Under the pieces are notes generated by a model that was not told where the DNA came from, did no database searches, and was given only the letters and a program-made list of their open reading frames with translations. 64,000 nt of DNA, from positions 1-64,000 of the forward strand of contig JAIXYO010000046.1 in NCBI GenBank assembly GCA_027490215.1, written 5' to 3'. The DNA comes from Rubrivivax sp. GTDB taxonomy: Bacteria; Pseudomonadota; Gammaproteobacteria; Burkholderiales; Burkholderiaceae_C. Both the position numbers and the translations under genes were made by a program. Below are positions 1-7,574 of the stretch, piece after piece (position 1 is the first letter of the stretch; every line of letters starts with the position of its first letter).

Positions 1-2033
1 GTGAGGGGGTTGCCATCGACATCGGTGTCGTTGGCCAGCAGCGAGGCCAGCGTGATCGTCAGCGGCACGTCTTCTGCGGTTGTGAACTGGTCGTTGACGG
101 CGACCGGTGGGTCGTTCACGGGGTTGATGCTTTGGATGACTGCCACCGTCGATGTCGAGTAGACGCTGCTCGCGCCCGTACCAGCACTCAGATCGACCGT
201 GTCACCACTGCTGATGGCCGCGCCGCCCGATTCGATCAGGTGGGCGTCCAAGGGTGTGGCGGTGCCGTTGTAATTGGCGGCCGGCAGGAATCGCAGCAGA
301 TCACTGCTCGCGAGCGTCACCGCAGCGGCATTGCTGCCGGCGGGCAACGCGGCCCAATTGGTGCCGCCGTCAGTCGAGTACTGCCAGGCACCTTTGCTGG
401 CGTCTGGCGTGTGGTTGCTGATGGCAACGCCTGCGAACGTGTTGGCACTGGAGCCGCCGCTGATCTGGTCCGCAGCATCGTTGAAATGGCCAGAGAACAG
501 GCTGCCCACAGTGGCGCCGCTGGGGTTGGGGTCGTCTTCGTTGATGGCCGCCAGAGTGGCCGTGCCACTGGCCACCGGCGCATCGTTGACTGGAGCGATG
601 TTGATGGTGACCTGCGATGTGCTTGCCGCCTCGCCGTTGGACACGGTGTATTCGAAAGCCACCGGCCCGTTGACGTTCGGGTTGGGTGTGAAGGTCAGGG
701 TGCCGTCGGCATTCAGCGACACCGTGCCCTGCGGCAACACCACCGGCGTGCCGATGGCGATCGGTTGGCCGCCGATCGCGGTGATCGCCAGCGGCGTGCC
801 GTCGATGTTGCCGTCGTTGCTGCGCGGGTCGAACACGACGGCCTGGTCCTCGGTCGCCGGCACGGTGTCAGGCGTGGCCACCGGCGCGTCGGCCACGGCG
901 GTCACCGTCAGCGTCAGCGTCGCGGTCACGCTGTCGACACCGTCGGTGACGGTGTAGGTGGCCACCGGTACCGGGCCGTTGTAGTTGGGCTCCGGGGTGA
1001 AGATGTAGGCGCCGTTGGCAGCCAGCGTGAGGCTGCCGATGTCTGCCAGGACGGCGGTGTCGCCAGCAACGTAGGTCGCGCCGCCGATGCTGAACTGTGT
1101 GACGGTGAGCGCGTCGCCATCGGGGTCGCTGTCGTTGCCCAGCACGTTGCCGGTCGCCGGCGTGTCCTCGGCCGTGGTGGCGCTGTCGTTGACTCCGACC
1201 GGTGCCTGGTTGGTCGGAGGCGGCGGACTGGTGTCGACCACGTTCAGCGACACCGTGGCGCCGTTGGAGGTCGAGCCCTGGTTGTCGGTGACGAAGAAGG
1301 TGATCGCTGCCTGGCCGACGAAGTCGGCGGCGGGCCGGAACAGCAACGCTGCGGCTTGCGCGGGCGTCAACGTCTGTCCGGCACCCACCACGGTGGTGCC
1401 GTCGGCCAGCAGCAGCGTGCCACCGGTCGGAACGCTCGTGACCGTGATGCTGACCACATTGCCATCGCTGTCGACCCCACGCAAGGCAACGGGCAGCGTC
1501 GTGTTCTCGGGGCCGCTGACGGCGCCATCGAGCGCCGAGGGCGCGATGTTGGCCAGCGCTGCGGCAGATGCCTCGGCGTCGGCGACGGGCGGTGTGTCGT
1601 TGGCGTCCGCTGGTGGGTTGTTGTCGAGCCCCAGCGTCGTCAGGCTCTCGGTGATTCGACCGACCCGAAGGCCCGGCAGGAACTCGCCGCCGTCGCCGCC
1701 GGCCAGACCGGCGGCGGTGGCCGCATCGGCGTCGTTCTCGGCCAGTCTTTCGATGACCTGATCGACTTCGCTGCTTGCTGCCGGTCCCTTCTGCGCGGGT
1801 TGCGCAGGCGCTGTGGTTGCCACCGCCTCAGGTGTCGGAGTGGATGCGACAGGTGCAGCAGTGGCGTCAGACGCCAGTTGAACGATGCCATCCTGGCTGG
1901 TCAGGATCACGTCACCGCGCCTGACGATGTCGCCAAGTTTCAAGGGGTGCGCCTGACCGTCGGCGCCCTTGACGATGGCGCTGCCCCACAAGCCTGTGAC
2001 TTTTCCCTGGGCGGTCAGGACGATGGTGGGCAT
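1..2033 (-). CDS. LapA-like giant adhesin, N-terminal part (runs off window)
   Basis: This is the N-terminal 677 codons of a very large surface adhesin; the rest lies beyond the left end. The product begins MPTIVLTAQGKVTG. Residues 1-60 look like a LapA-type retention module, with alternating hydrophobic strands and the motif LKLGDIVRRGDVILTS. Residues 106-109 read TAAG, the dialanine signature cut by LapG in the Pseudomonas LapA family. After an Ala/Pro-rich linker come tandem cadherin-like/tandem-95 modules of about 100 residues, recognisable by repeated NDxxxTxEDTP and NDSDPDGD stretches. There is no Sec signal peptide, as expected for type I export with a C-terminal signal, which is not visible here. 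The ATG at 2033 is the first start giving the retention-module N terminus; its ribosome binding site is weak. The exporter genes lie directly upstream on the same strand, which supports the assignment. Family membership is inferred from motif and context. Confidence 0.85.
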   Translation of the reverse strand, partial: MPTIVLTAQGKVTGLWGSAIVKGADGQAHPLKLGDIVRRGDVILTSQDGIVQLASDATAAPVASTPTPEAVATTAPAQPAQKGPAASSEVDQVIERLAENDADAATAAGLAGGDGGEFLPGLRVGRITESLTTLGLDNNPPADANDTPPVADAEASAAALANIAPSALDGAVSGPENTTLPVALRGVDSDGNVVSITVTSVPTGGTLLLADGTTVVGAGQTLTPAQAAALLFRPAADFVGQAAITFFVTDNQGSTSNGATVSLNVVDTSPPPPTNQAPVGVNDSATTAEDTPATGNVLGNDSDPDGDALTVTQFSIGGATYVAGDTAVLADIGSLTLAANGAYIFTPEPNYNGPVPVATYTVTDGVDSVTATLTLTVTAVADAPVATPDTVPATEDQAVVFDPRSNDGNIDGTPLAITAIGGQPIAIGTPVVLPQGTVSLNADGTLTFTPNPNVNGPVAFEYTVSNGEAASTSQVTINIAPVNDAPVASGTATLAAINEDDPNPSGATVGSLFSGHFNDAADQISGGSSANTFAGVAISNHTPDASKGAWQYSTDGGTNWAALPAGSNAAAVTLASSDLLRFLPAANYNGTATPLDAHLIESGGAAISSGDTVDLSAGTGASSVYSTSTVAVIQSINPVNDPPVAVNDQFTTAEDVPLTITLASLLANDTDVDGNPL
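1707..1718 (-). other. Predicted LapG-type cleavage site (TAAG) in the adhesin
   Basis: These codons encode Thr-Ala-Ala-Gly, residues 106-109 of the adhesin. In Pseudomonas LapA the periplasmic cysteine protease LapG cuts between the two alanines of a TAAG motif at nearly the same distance from the N terminus, releasing the adhesin from the outer membrane. Neither LapG nor LapD is encoded in this window, so cleavage is a prediction. Confidence 0.65.
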
Positions 2034-2153
2034 GATGAGCTCTATCGGATGTCGCACCGGATCGGTGCAGGGTGGGCGGGCAAAACGCCCGTCAATTTTG
2101 GTTGGAACGAAGCCAATCTGGTCTGCATCGAGTGCATCTGGAGCCCCGCTTTC

Positions 2154-2167
2154 GTGACGTGTGTCAC
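2154..2167. promoter_or_regulatory. CRP-like dyad upstream of the adhesin gene
   Basis: The sequence GTGACGTGTGTCAC contains GTGA-N6-TCAC, the core of the CRP/FNR-superfamily consensus TGTGA-N6-TCACA. It lies in the 169-bp gap between the hlyD-like gene and the adhesin, about 120 bp before the adhesin start codon. Some CRP-family regulators in Xanthomonas and Burkholderia respond to cyclic di-GMP and control adhesion genes, so a role in adhesin expression is plausible. It has not been tested, and a short dyad can arise by chance. Confidence 0.35.
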
Positions 2168-2202
2168 CCAGGCCTGTCCATTCGGAGGCGATAAGGAAAC
2201 GG

Positions 2203-3564
2203 TCACCGTTCCCGCAACGCGTAAGCCTTGGCCTTGAGCACCGGCTTCAGCAGGTACGACATCACTGTCTTGCGGCCGGTCAGGATGTCAACCTCGGCAG
2301 TCATGCCGGGGATCACCGGCAGCTTCTCGCTGAAGCTGGCCTGGGTCGTGCGCACCCGCACCAGGTAGAAGGCGTTGCCTTTTTCATCGACGACGGTGTC
2401 CGGGCTGATGTTCTCGACCTTGGCGACAAGGCCGCCATAGATCGAGAAGTCGTAGGCGGTGAACTTGACTGTGGCGTCCTGCCCTGGGTGGATGAAGGCG
2501 ATGTCGCGCGGCTGCACCTTGGCTTCGAGGATCAGCTGGTCGTCGAGCGGCACCACCTCGACGATGTCCTTCCCTGGCTGCACCACGCCACCCACGGTGT
2601 TGGTCAGCAGGCGCTGCACACGGCCGCGCACCGGGCTCTTGACCTGCGATTTGTCGACCTTGTCGGCCAGTGCCACTGCGCCTTCGTTCAGCGCGTTCAG
2701 CTTGCCCATCACATCGGCCATGTCCTTGCGCGCGTCGTTGCGGAAGGTCAGCTCGGTCTCCTGAATCTTGCGCTGCGCCTCGCCGATCGCTGCCTGAACG
2801 CGGGCGATCTGCGCCGTGGACTGTTCGATCTCACCACGGCTGCGCGATACCTCTCGCTCCAGCCGCAGGATGTCCACTTCGGACACCGCGCCGGTGGTCA
2901 AAAGCGGGCGAGTCTTGTTGAGTTCCTGCTGACCCAGGTCGAGCCCGCGTTCGGCCGAGGCCTTGCGCGCTCGCATCTCGCTGAGTTCCTGCTGGCGCTG
3001 CTGCAGCTGCTGCTGGTTGATCGCGATCATCGTGCCCAGCTCGGAGCGCCGGGTTTCATAGAGCGTGCGCTCTTCGTCGACGATGCGTCGCTCTTCGGGG
3101 GTGCTGCTGGTAGGTGGCAGGAATGGCGCGCCTTCGGCCAGTGCGCGCAGGCGGGCGCCGCGTGCGCGCAGCGCGAAACCCTGTGCCGCGCTTTCCCGCA
3201 CGCCCGAGGTCGCACGGGTCTCGTCGATCTTCAGAAGGAGCTGTCCGGCCTCGACCACCTGGCCTTCCTGCACCAGGATCTCCGAGACCACGCCGCCGTC
3301 AAGCGACTGCACGATCTGCAACTGTTTGGAAGGAACGACCTTGCCGTCGCCCCGGGTGACTTCTTCGACCTGCGCGAAGCAGGCCCACAGCACCAACAGC
3401 AGCACGACGACCAGCGCCGCCCGTACGATCAACTGCGCCCGTTGAGTACGGGCGCGCGACATCACCACCTCCGCCTGTTGCTCGAACGTGCGGAAGCCTG
3501 CCGCATCGGCCGCCGCATCGGCGCTACCCCACGGTGCGGTGATGGCTTTCACGATGGCGTTCAT
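2203..3564 (-). CDS. HlyD-family type I secretion periplasmic adaptor (LapC-like)
   Basis: A 453-residue membrane-fusion protein expected to link the inner-membrane ABC exporter to a TolC-like outer-membrane channel. It has a cytoplasmic N terminus and one membrane segment at about residues 46-66 (LIVRAALVVVLLLVLW). A lipoyl-type half-motif follows (GGVVSEILVQEGQVVEAGQ). Next is a long coiled coil rich in Gln, Glu and Arg (about 150-290), then the second lipoyl half and the beta-barrel region near VKSPVRGRVQ and the C-terminal GMTAEVDILTGRKTV. Length and architecture are normal for HlyD/LapC. Its ATG overlaps the stop of the upstream ABC gene in an ATGA, so the two are co-translated. The outer-membrane partner is not in the window. 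Confidence 0.93.
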   Translation of the reverse strand: MNAIVKAITAPWGSADAAADAAGFRTFEQQAEVVMSRARTQRAQLIVRAALVVVLLLVLWACFAQVEEVTRGDGKVVPSKQLQIVQSLDGGVVSEILVQEGQVVEAGQLLLKIDETRATSGVRESAAQGFALRARGARLRALAEGAPFLPPTSSTPEERRIVDEERTLYETRRSELGTMIAINQQQLQQRQQELSEMRARKASAERGLDLGQQELNKTRPLLTTGAVSEVDILRLEREVSRSRGEIEQSTAQIARVQAAIGEAQRKIQETELTFRNDARKDMADVMGKLNALNEGAVALADKVDKSQVKSPVRGRVQRLLTNTVGGVVQPGKDIVEVVPLDDQLILEAKVQPRDIAFIHPGQDATVKFTAYDFSIYGGLVAKVENISPDTVVDEKGNAFYLVRVRTTQASFSEKLPVIPGMTAEVDILTGRKTVMSYLLKPVLKAKAYALRER

Positions 3565-5780
3565 GCAGCCCTCGCGATTCGTCCGCTGGCCAGCGCTTCC
3601 ATGATGCGGTCGCGCGGGCCATCGGCCACCACCTTGCCGCCGTCGATGACGATCACGCGGGTGGCCAGTGCCAGCAGCGAGGTGCGGTGCGTCACCAGCA
3701 CCACCGTCTTGTCGCTGGCGAAGGCGGTGACCTTGGTCGTGATCTGGGCCTCGGTCGAGAAATCCATCGCGCTGGTCGGCTCATCGAGCAACAGCAGCGG
3801 TGCGTTGTGCAGCACCGCGCGGGCGAGGCCCACACCCTGACGCTGACCGCCCGACAGCGATTCGCCGCGCTCGCCCACCGGCATGTCGAAGCCGCGCGGG
3901 TGACGGTTGATGAAGTCGGTCAGGCCGGCGACTTCGGCGGCGGCCACCACGGCCGAGTCGTCAGCGAAGGGCAGGCCGAAGGTGATGTTCTCGCGCAGCG
4001 TGCCCTGGAAGAGCGTCACGTCCTGCGACACGCTGGCGACGTTGCGCCGTACATCGGCCGGGTCGAGCTGGCGCAAATCGATGCCATCGAGCAGCACCGC
4101 GCCGTCGGTGGGCTGGTACAGGCCCATGATCAGACGCTGGATCGTGCTTTTGCCCGATCCGACACGGCCGATCAGCGCGACCCGCTCGCCCGCGCTGATC
4201 TTGAAGCTGATGCCCTCGATCGCCGAGTCGCTGCGGTTGGGGTACGCGAACTTCACGTTGCGGAACTCGATGTCGCCGCGCAGGATGGGTCGCTGGATAA
4301 AGCTCTCGCCCGCCGGCCGCTCGACCGGTTTTTCCATGATCTTGTTCAGCGAGTCGAGCGCGGTGCGCGCGCCCTGGTACTGCATCAGCAGTCCGACGAT
4401 CTGCCCGGCCGGTGCCAGAGCGCGGCCCGACAACATGCTGGCTGCGATCAATGCACCCATGGTCAGCTCGCGCTGGCTGATCAGGTAGACGCCGATCAGG
4501 ATCATTGCCACCGACACCAGTTGCGTCACGGTGCTGGTGGCCAGCATGGCGCCCGACGACAGGCCGCGCATCTTCACGTTGGTGCTGGCCAGGAACAGAT
4601 TGGCACGCTCCCATCTGGACTGGATCACGCTCTCGGCACCTTGCGACTTGATGGTCTCGATCGCCGACAGGCTTTCGATCAGCGTCGCGTTGCGCTGTGC
4701 ACTGGCCTGGTAAGTGGTCTCGGACAAGGCATGCAGCCGATGCTGCAGCGAATAGCCGAGACCCAGGATCAGCCCGAACGCCAACAGCACCGGCAGCGCC
4801 AGCCAAGGTGAAATCCATGCCAGCACGATGACGAACAGCAAGGCAAAGGGCAGGTCGATCAGGGCGGTGACGGTGGACGAGGCGATGAAGTCGCGCACCT
4901 GCTCGAACCCGCGCAGGTTCTGCGCGAACGAGCCGACCGACTCAGGTCGGTGCTCCAGCCGCAGGCCCAGCACCTTTTCCATCAGGGTGGCCGACAGCGT
5001 GACGTCGATGCGTGCACTGGCCTCATCGACGAAGTGACTGCGCAGCACGCGCATGAACAGATCGGCACCCAGCACCAGCAGAACGCCGACGGCCAGTGCC
5101 CACAAGGTCTCGAAGGCGTTGTTTGGCACGACACGGTCGTAGACGTTCATCGAGAACATCGGGAACGCGAGCGCGAACAGGTTGATCAACAGCGCGGCCA
5201 GCAGCACATCGCGGTAGACGAAGCGCTGCGCCAGCAGTGCGCTCCAGAACCAGTGCCGCGTGCCGCTGGTGCGCTCTGCAGCGGCGGGCGTAGCAGCGTC
5301 GAAGCGGAAATGCGTGCGCACGAACATCACCACGCCGCTGTACCGTGACTCGAGTTCGACACGCGGCAGGCGCACCGTGCCCTGGCCGGTTTCAGGCAGC
5401 AGCACGCGGGCGCTTCGTGCGTCACCCGTTCCGTCCCAGCCCATCAGCACACAGGCCTGGTCGTTGCGCAGGATCAGCAGCACGGGCAGCGTGGCGGCAT
5501 CAAGTTGGTCCAGGGCCAGCCTTTGCAATCGCGTCGCCATACCGGCACGGGCGGCAGCACGTTCGGCCAGCTCCAGTGGCAGCCGTCCGGCGGTGTCGGG
5601 GCCGATCGGCAGCCCGGCTGACAGTGCTGCGCGGGTGGTCGCCTTGCCCTGCAGGCGGCAGATCTCGACCAGGCAGTCGAGCAGAGGGTCCGGGTGGATC
5701 AGGTCTTCACGCAGGCGCTGCACCGTGGCACCTGCGGCCAGCGGTGCCGCGGTGGGTGCTTCGGGTGAGGAATCAGGCAT
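3561..5780 (-). CDS. Type I secretion ABC transporter with C39-like domain (LapB-like)
   Basis: A 739-residue exporter ATPase. Residues 1-150 form a peptidase-C39-like domain. Around DPLLDCLVEICRLQG the position of the catalytic cysteine is not Cys when aligned on the downstream QG, so this is probably the inactive C39-like type that binds substrate without cutting it. A six-helix ABC membrane domain follows (about 165-450). The nucleotide-binding domain has Walker A GRVGSGKST near 540, signature LSGGQRQ near 643 and Walker B LLLLDEPTS near 663. Downstream in the same operon are the HlyD-like adaptor (4-bp overlap) and then the LapA-like adhesin, its presumed cargo. Confidence 0.93.
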   Translation of the reverse strand: MPDSSPEAPTAAPLAAGATVQRLREDLIHPDPLLDCLVEICRLQGKATTRAALSAGLPIGPDTAGRLPLELAERAAARAGMATRLQRLALDQLDAATLPVLLILRNDQACVLMGWDGTGDARSARVLLPETGQGTVRLPRVELESRYSGVVMFVRTHFRFDAATPAAAERTSGTRHWFWSALLAQRFVYRDVLLAALLINLFALAFPMFSMNVYDRVVPNNAFETLWALAVGVLLVLGADLFMRVLRSHFVDEASARIDVTLSATLMEKVLGLRLEHRPESVGSFAQNLRGFEQVRDFIASSTVTALIDLPFALLFVIVLAWISPWLALPVLLAFGLILGLGYSLQHRLHALSETTYQASAQRNATLIESLSAIETIKSQGAESVIQSRWERANLFLASTNVKMRGLSSGAMLATSTVTQLVSVAMILIGVYLISQRELTMGALIAASMLSGRALAPAGQIVGLLMQYQGARTALDSLNKIMEKPVERPAGESFIQRPILRGDIEFRNVKFAYPNRSDSAIEGISFKISAGERVALIGRVGSGKSTIQRLIMGLYQPTDGAVLLDGIDLRQLDPADVRRNVASVSQDVTLFQGTLRENITFGLPFADDSAVVAAAEVAGLTDFINRHPRGFDMPVGERGESLSGGQRQGVGLARAVLHNAPLLLLDEPTSAMDFSTEAQITTKVTAFASDKTVVLVTHRTSLLALATRVIVIDGGKVVADGPRDRIMEALASGRIARAA

Positions 5781-5796
5781 GCCGGCGGAAGGTGGT

Positions 5797-6342
5797 TCAT
5801 CCTATATCGGCACAGTGGAAGCCAAATTGACCCTGACGCCGGTCGTCGAAATAGAACTTCAGCGTTTCGCGCACCGTCTTGAAAGCCAGGTCGTCCCACG
5901 GCACCTCGTGCTCGCGGAACAGCCGGGCTTCGATGGTTTCCGGCCCGGGGGCGAACTGGGTGTCGATGAGTCGGGCGCGGTAGAAAACATGAACCTGCCC
6001 GGCCCGCACCACATTGAGCAGGGTGAACAGTGGCTGCAGCTCGATATGGGCGCCGGCCTCCTCGACGGTTTCGCGCGCTGCGCCCTCGGCAAGTGTCTCG
6101 TCGAGCTCCATGAAGCCCGCCGGTAGCGTCCAGTAGCCGTATCTTGGCTCGATGTTGCGGCGACACAGCAGCACCTGATCGTCCCAGACCGGGATCGTGC
6201 CCACGACATTGCAAGGGTTCTCGTAGTGCACCAAGGCGCACACGGTGCACACCGCGCGGGGGCGGTTGTCGTCGGCTGGTATCCGGTATTCGGTGGCGGC
6301 GCCGCAGCTCTTGCAATGGCGAATGCTGCGTGCGGAGTACAT
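5797..6342 (-). CDS. Nudix hydrolase with N-terminal zinc ribbon
   Basis: A 181-residue Nudix protein. The Nudix box starts at GFMELDETLAEGAARETVEE and fits G-x5-E-x7-REUxEE-x-G-U, which supplies the metal-binding glutamates for hydrolysis of a nucleoside-diphosphate-linked substrate. The N terminus carries a CxxC pair (CKSCG) and a second one (VCTVC), as in the NADH-pyrophosphatase/NudC-like subgroup with a zinc ribbon, but the protein is shorter than NudC and the substrate cannot be assigned. It lies 16 bp upstream of the exporter gene on the same strand, so it may be read into the secretion operon, although no functional link is apparent. It is divergent from pgeF. Confidence 0.88.
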   Translation of the reverse strand: MYSARSIRHCKSCGAATEYRIPADDNRPRAVCTVCALVHYENPCNVVGTIPVWDDQVLLCRRNIEPRYGYWTLPAGFMELDETLAEGAARETVEEAGAHIELQPLFTLLNVVRAGQVHVFYRARLIDTQFAPGPETIEARLFREHEVPWDDLAFKTVRETLKFYFDDRRQGQFGFHCADIG

Positions 6343-6419
6343 GCCGTTCAGTGTAGCGGCGCAGTGTGTGTCTGCTGTGTCACGGGACGGTCCTCATGAC
6401 ATGATCGCCAGCTGATTTG

Positions 6420-7223
6420 ATGAAGCATGACGACAGACCCACAGTGACATCTGAATCCGATTGGCTGCGGCCCGACTGGCACCTCGAGGGTGTTCAGGCA
6501 CTGATGACGACCCGGCGAGGCGGTGTCAGCGCGGGCGCGTTCGAGAGCATGAACCTGCGTGATGGCGTGGGCGACGACGCTTCGGCGGTCGCGCGCAACC
6601 TGGCGCTGCTGGCTTCGGCCGTGGGGGCCTCGCCAGTGCGGCTGAACCAGGTGCACGGTACCCGCGTGGTCCGTTTGACGAAGGCCGATGCCGCTCCCGG
6701 CGCGCTGCAACACGACGCCGATGCCTGTGTCACCACCGAGCCGGGCATTGTTTGCAGCGTCCAGGTGGCTGACTGCCTGCCGGTGCTGTTCGCCGCACCT
6801 GGTGCGGTGGCAGCGGCGCATGCGGGCTGGCGTGGTCTCGCCGCCGGGGTACTGGAGGCGACGCTGGCGGCGCTGTGCGAGGCAGGCAGTTGCAAGCCGG
6901 ATCAGGTGGCCGTGTGGCTCGGCCCATGCATCGGGCCCAGGCGATTCGAAGTTGGCGCCGATGTCCTGGAAGCGTTCGGGGTCGCCCCAGCGGCGACCTT
7001 GTCATCTGACGCGACGCTGGGGCCGGCGCGCTTCGCGCCTCTCAGGGCGGGCAAGTGGCTGGCCGATCTGCCTGGCCTGGCGCGCGACCGGTTGTCTGCC
7101 TGCGGCGTGAAGGCGCTCAGTGGAGGAACCTGGTGCACCGCCTCCGACGCGTCACGCTTCTTTTCGTTCCGGCGTGATGGCGTCACCGGACGCATGGTGG
7201 CTGCCGTCTGGCTCGTTGGGTGA
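6420..7223 (+). CDS. pgeF: Peptidoglycan editing factor / multicopper polyphenol-oxidase-like protein
   Basis: This is the YfiH/PgeF (DUF152) family. In E. coli the homologue prevents misincorporation of L-Ser into peptidoglycan precursors; other members show purine-nucleoside or laccase-like activity. Family motifs are present: TTRRGGVS near the N terminus, NQVHG, ADCLPVLF, AAHAGWRG and GPCIGPRRFEVG. The conserved His and Cys residues in these motifs form the metal site in the family. The ATG at 6420 gives 267 residues; an in-frame TTG lies one codon earlier. The last 72 bp overlap the 3' end of the convergent small membrane-protein gene. Confidence 0.9.
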   Translation: MKHDDRPTVTSESDWLRPDWHLEGVQALMTTRRGGVSAGAFESMNLRDGVGDDASAVARNLALLASAVGASPVRLNQVHGTRVVRLTKADAAPGALQHDADACVTTEPGIVCSVQVADCLPVLFAAPGAVAAAHAGWRGLAAGVLEATLAALCEAGSCKPDQVAVWLGPCIGPRRFEVGADVLEAFGVAPAATLSSDATLGPARFAPLRAGKWLADLPGLARDRLSACGVKALSGGTWCTASDASRFFSFRRDGVTGRMVAAVWLVG

Positions 7224-7442
7224 TGACTCGGCGGCGAGGACGTTCTCGGCGCTTTTCTCAGCCGCCAGCCGTGCCCGCTTGCGCGCCGGGCTGCGCAGGA
7301 TGTACAGCACCACGGACAAGGGCAGCGCACCATAAAGCACAAAGGTGAAGATCGCCCCGAGGACGGTGCCATTCGCACTGGTGGCTTCCACCACCGTCAT
7401 CATCACCACCACATACATCCATGCAATCGCCACCAGGTACAT
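7152..7442 (-). CDS. Small membrane protein of unknown function
   Basis: A 96-residue protein with two predicted membrane segments (about residues 3-20 and 27-48) and a charged, probably cytoplasmic tail rich in Arg, Glu, Ser and Pro. I do not recognise a named family, but short proteins of this shape are common next to pgeF or pha genes in Burkholderiales. Its 3' end overlaps the pgeF 3' end by 72 bp in a tail-to-tail arrangement. The N-terminal hydrophobic pattern and the 132-bp divergent gap to phaC support it as a real gene rather than an antisense reading. Confidence 0.65.
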   Translation of the reverse strand: MYLVAIAWMYVVVMMTVVEATSANGTVLGAIFTFVLYGALPLSVVLYILRSPARKRARLAAEKSAENVLAAESSPNEPDGSHHASGDAITPERKEA

Positions 7443-7538
7443 CGTGGGGTCCGTCAGGGTCAGGTTGTAAACACATCTTGTCCGATTTTCGTCACGCAGC
7501 GATCACCAGCGCACGCGACAATCCAGACAGCAGTCATG

Positions 7539-7555
7539 CCGACGACTCACGTCGG
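7539..7555 (+). repeat. Inverted repeat in the phaC leader
   Basis: CCGACG-actca-CGTCGG forms a 6-bp stem with a 5-nt loop, ending 19 nt before the phaC start codon. It could be an mRNA leader hairpin or an operator. No T-run follows, so it is not an obvious terminator. Confidence 0.4.
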
Positions 7556-7574
7556 AGACTGAACGAGGATACAA

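Noticed and set aside
132-2237. A 701-codon plus-strand frame across the adhesin region
   Set aside because: The minus strand encodes a clear retention module and cadherin-like repeats. The plus frame has no domain and reads through the adhesin start region.
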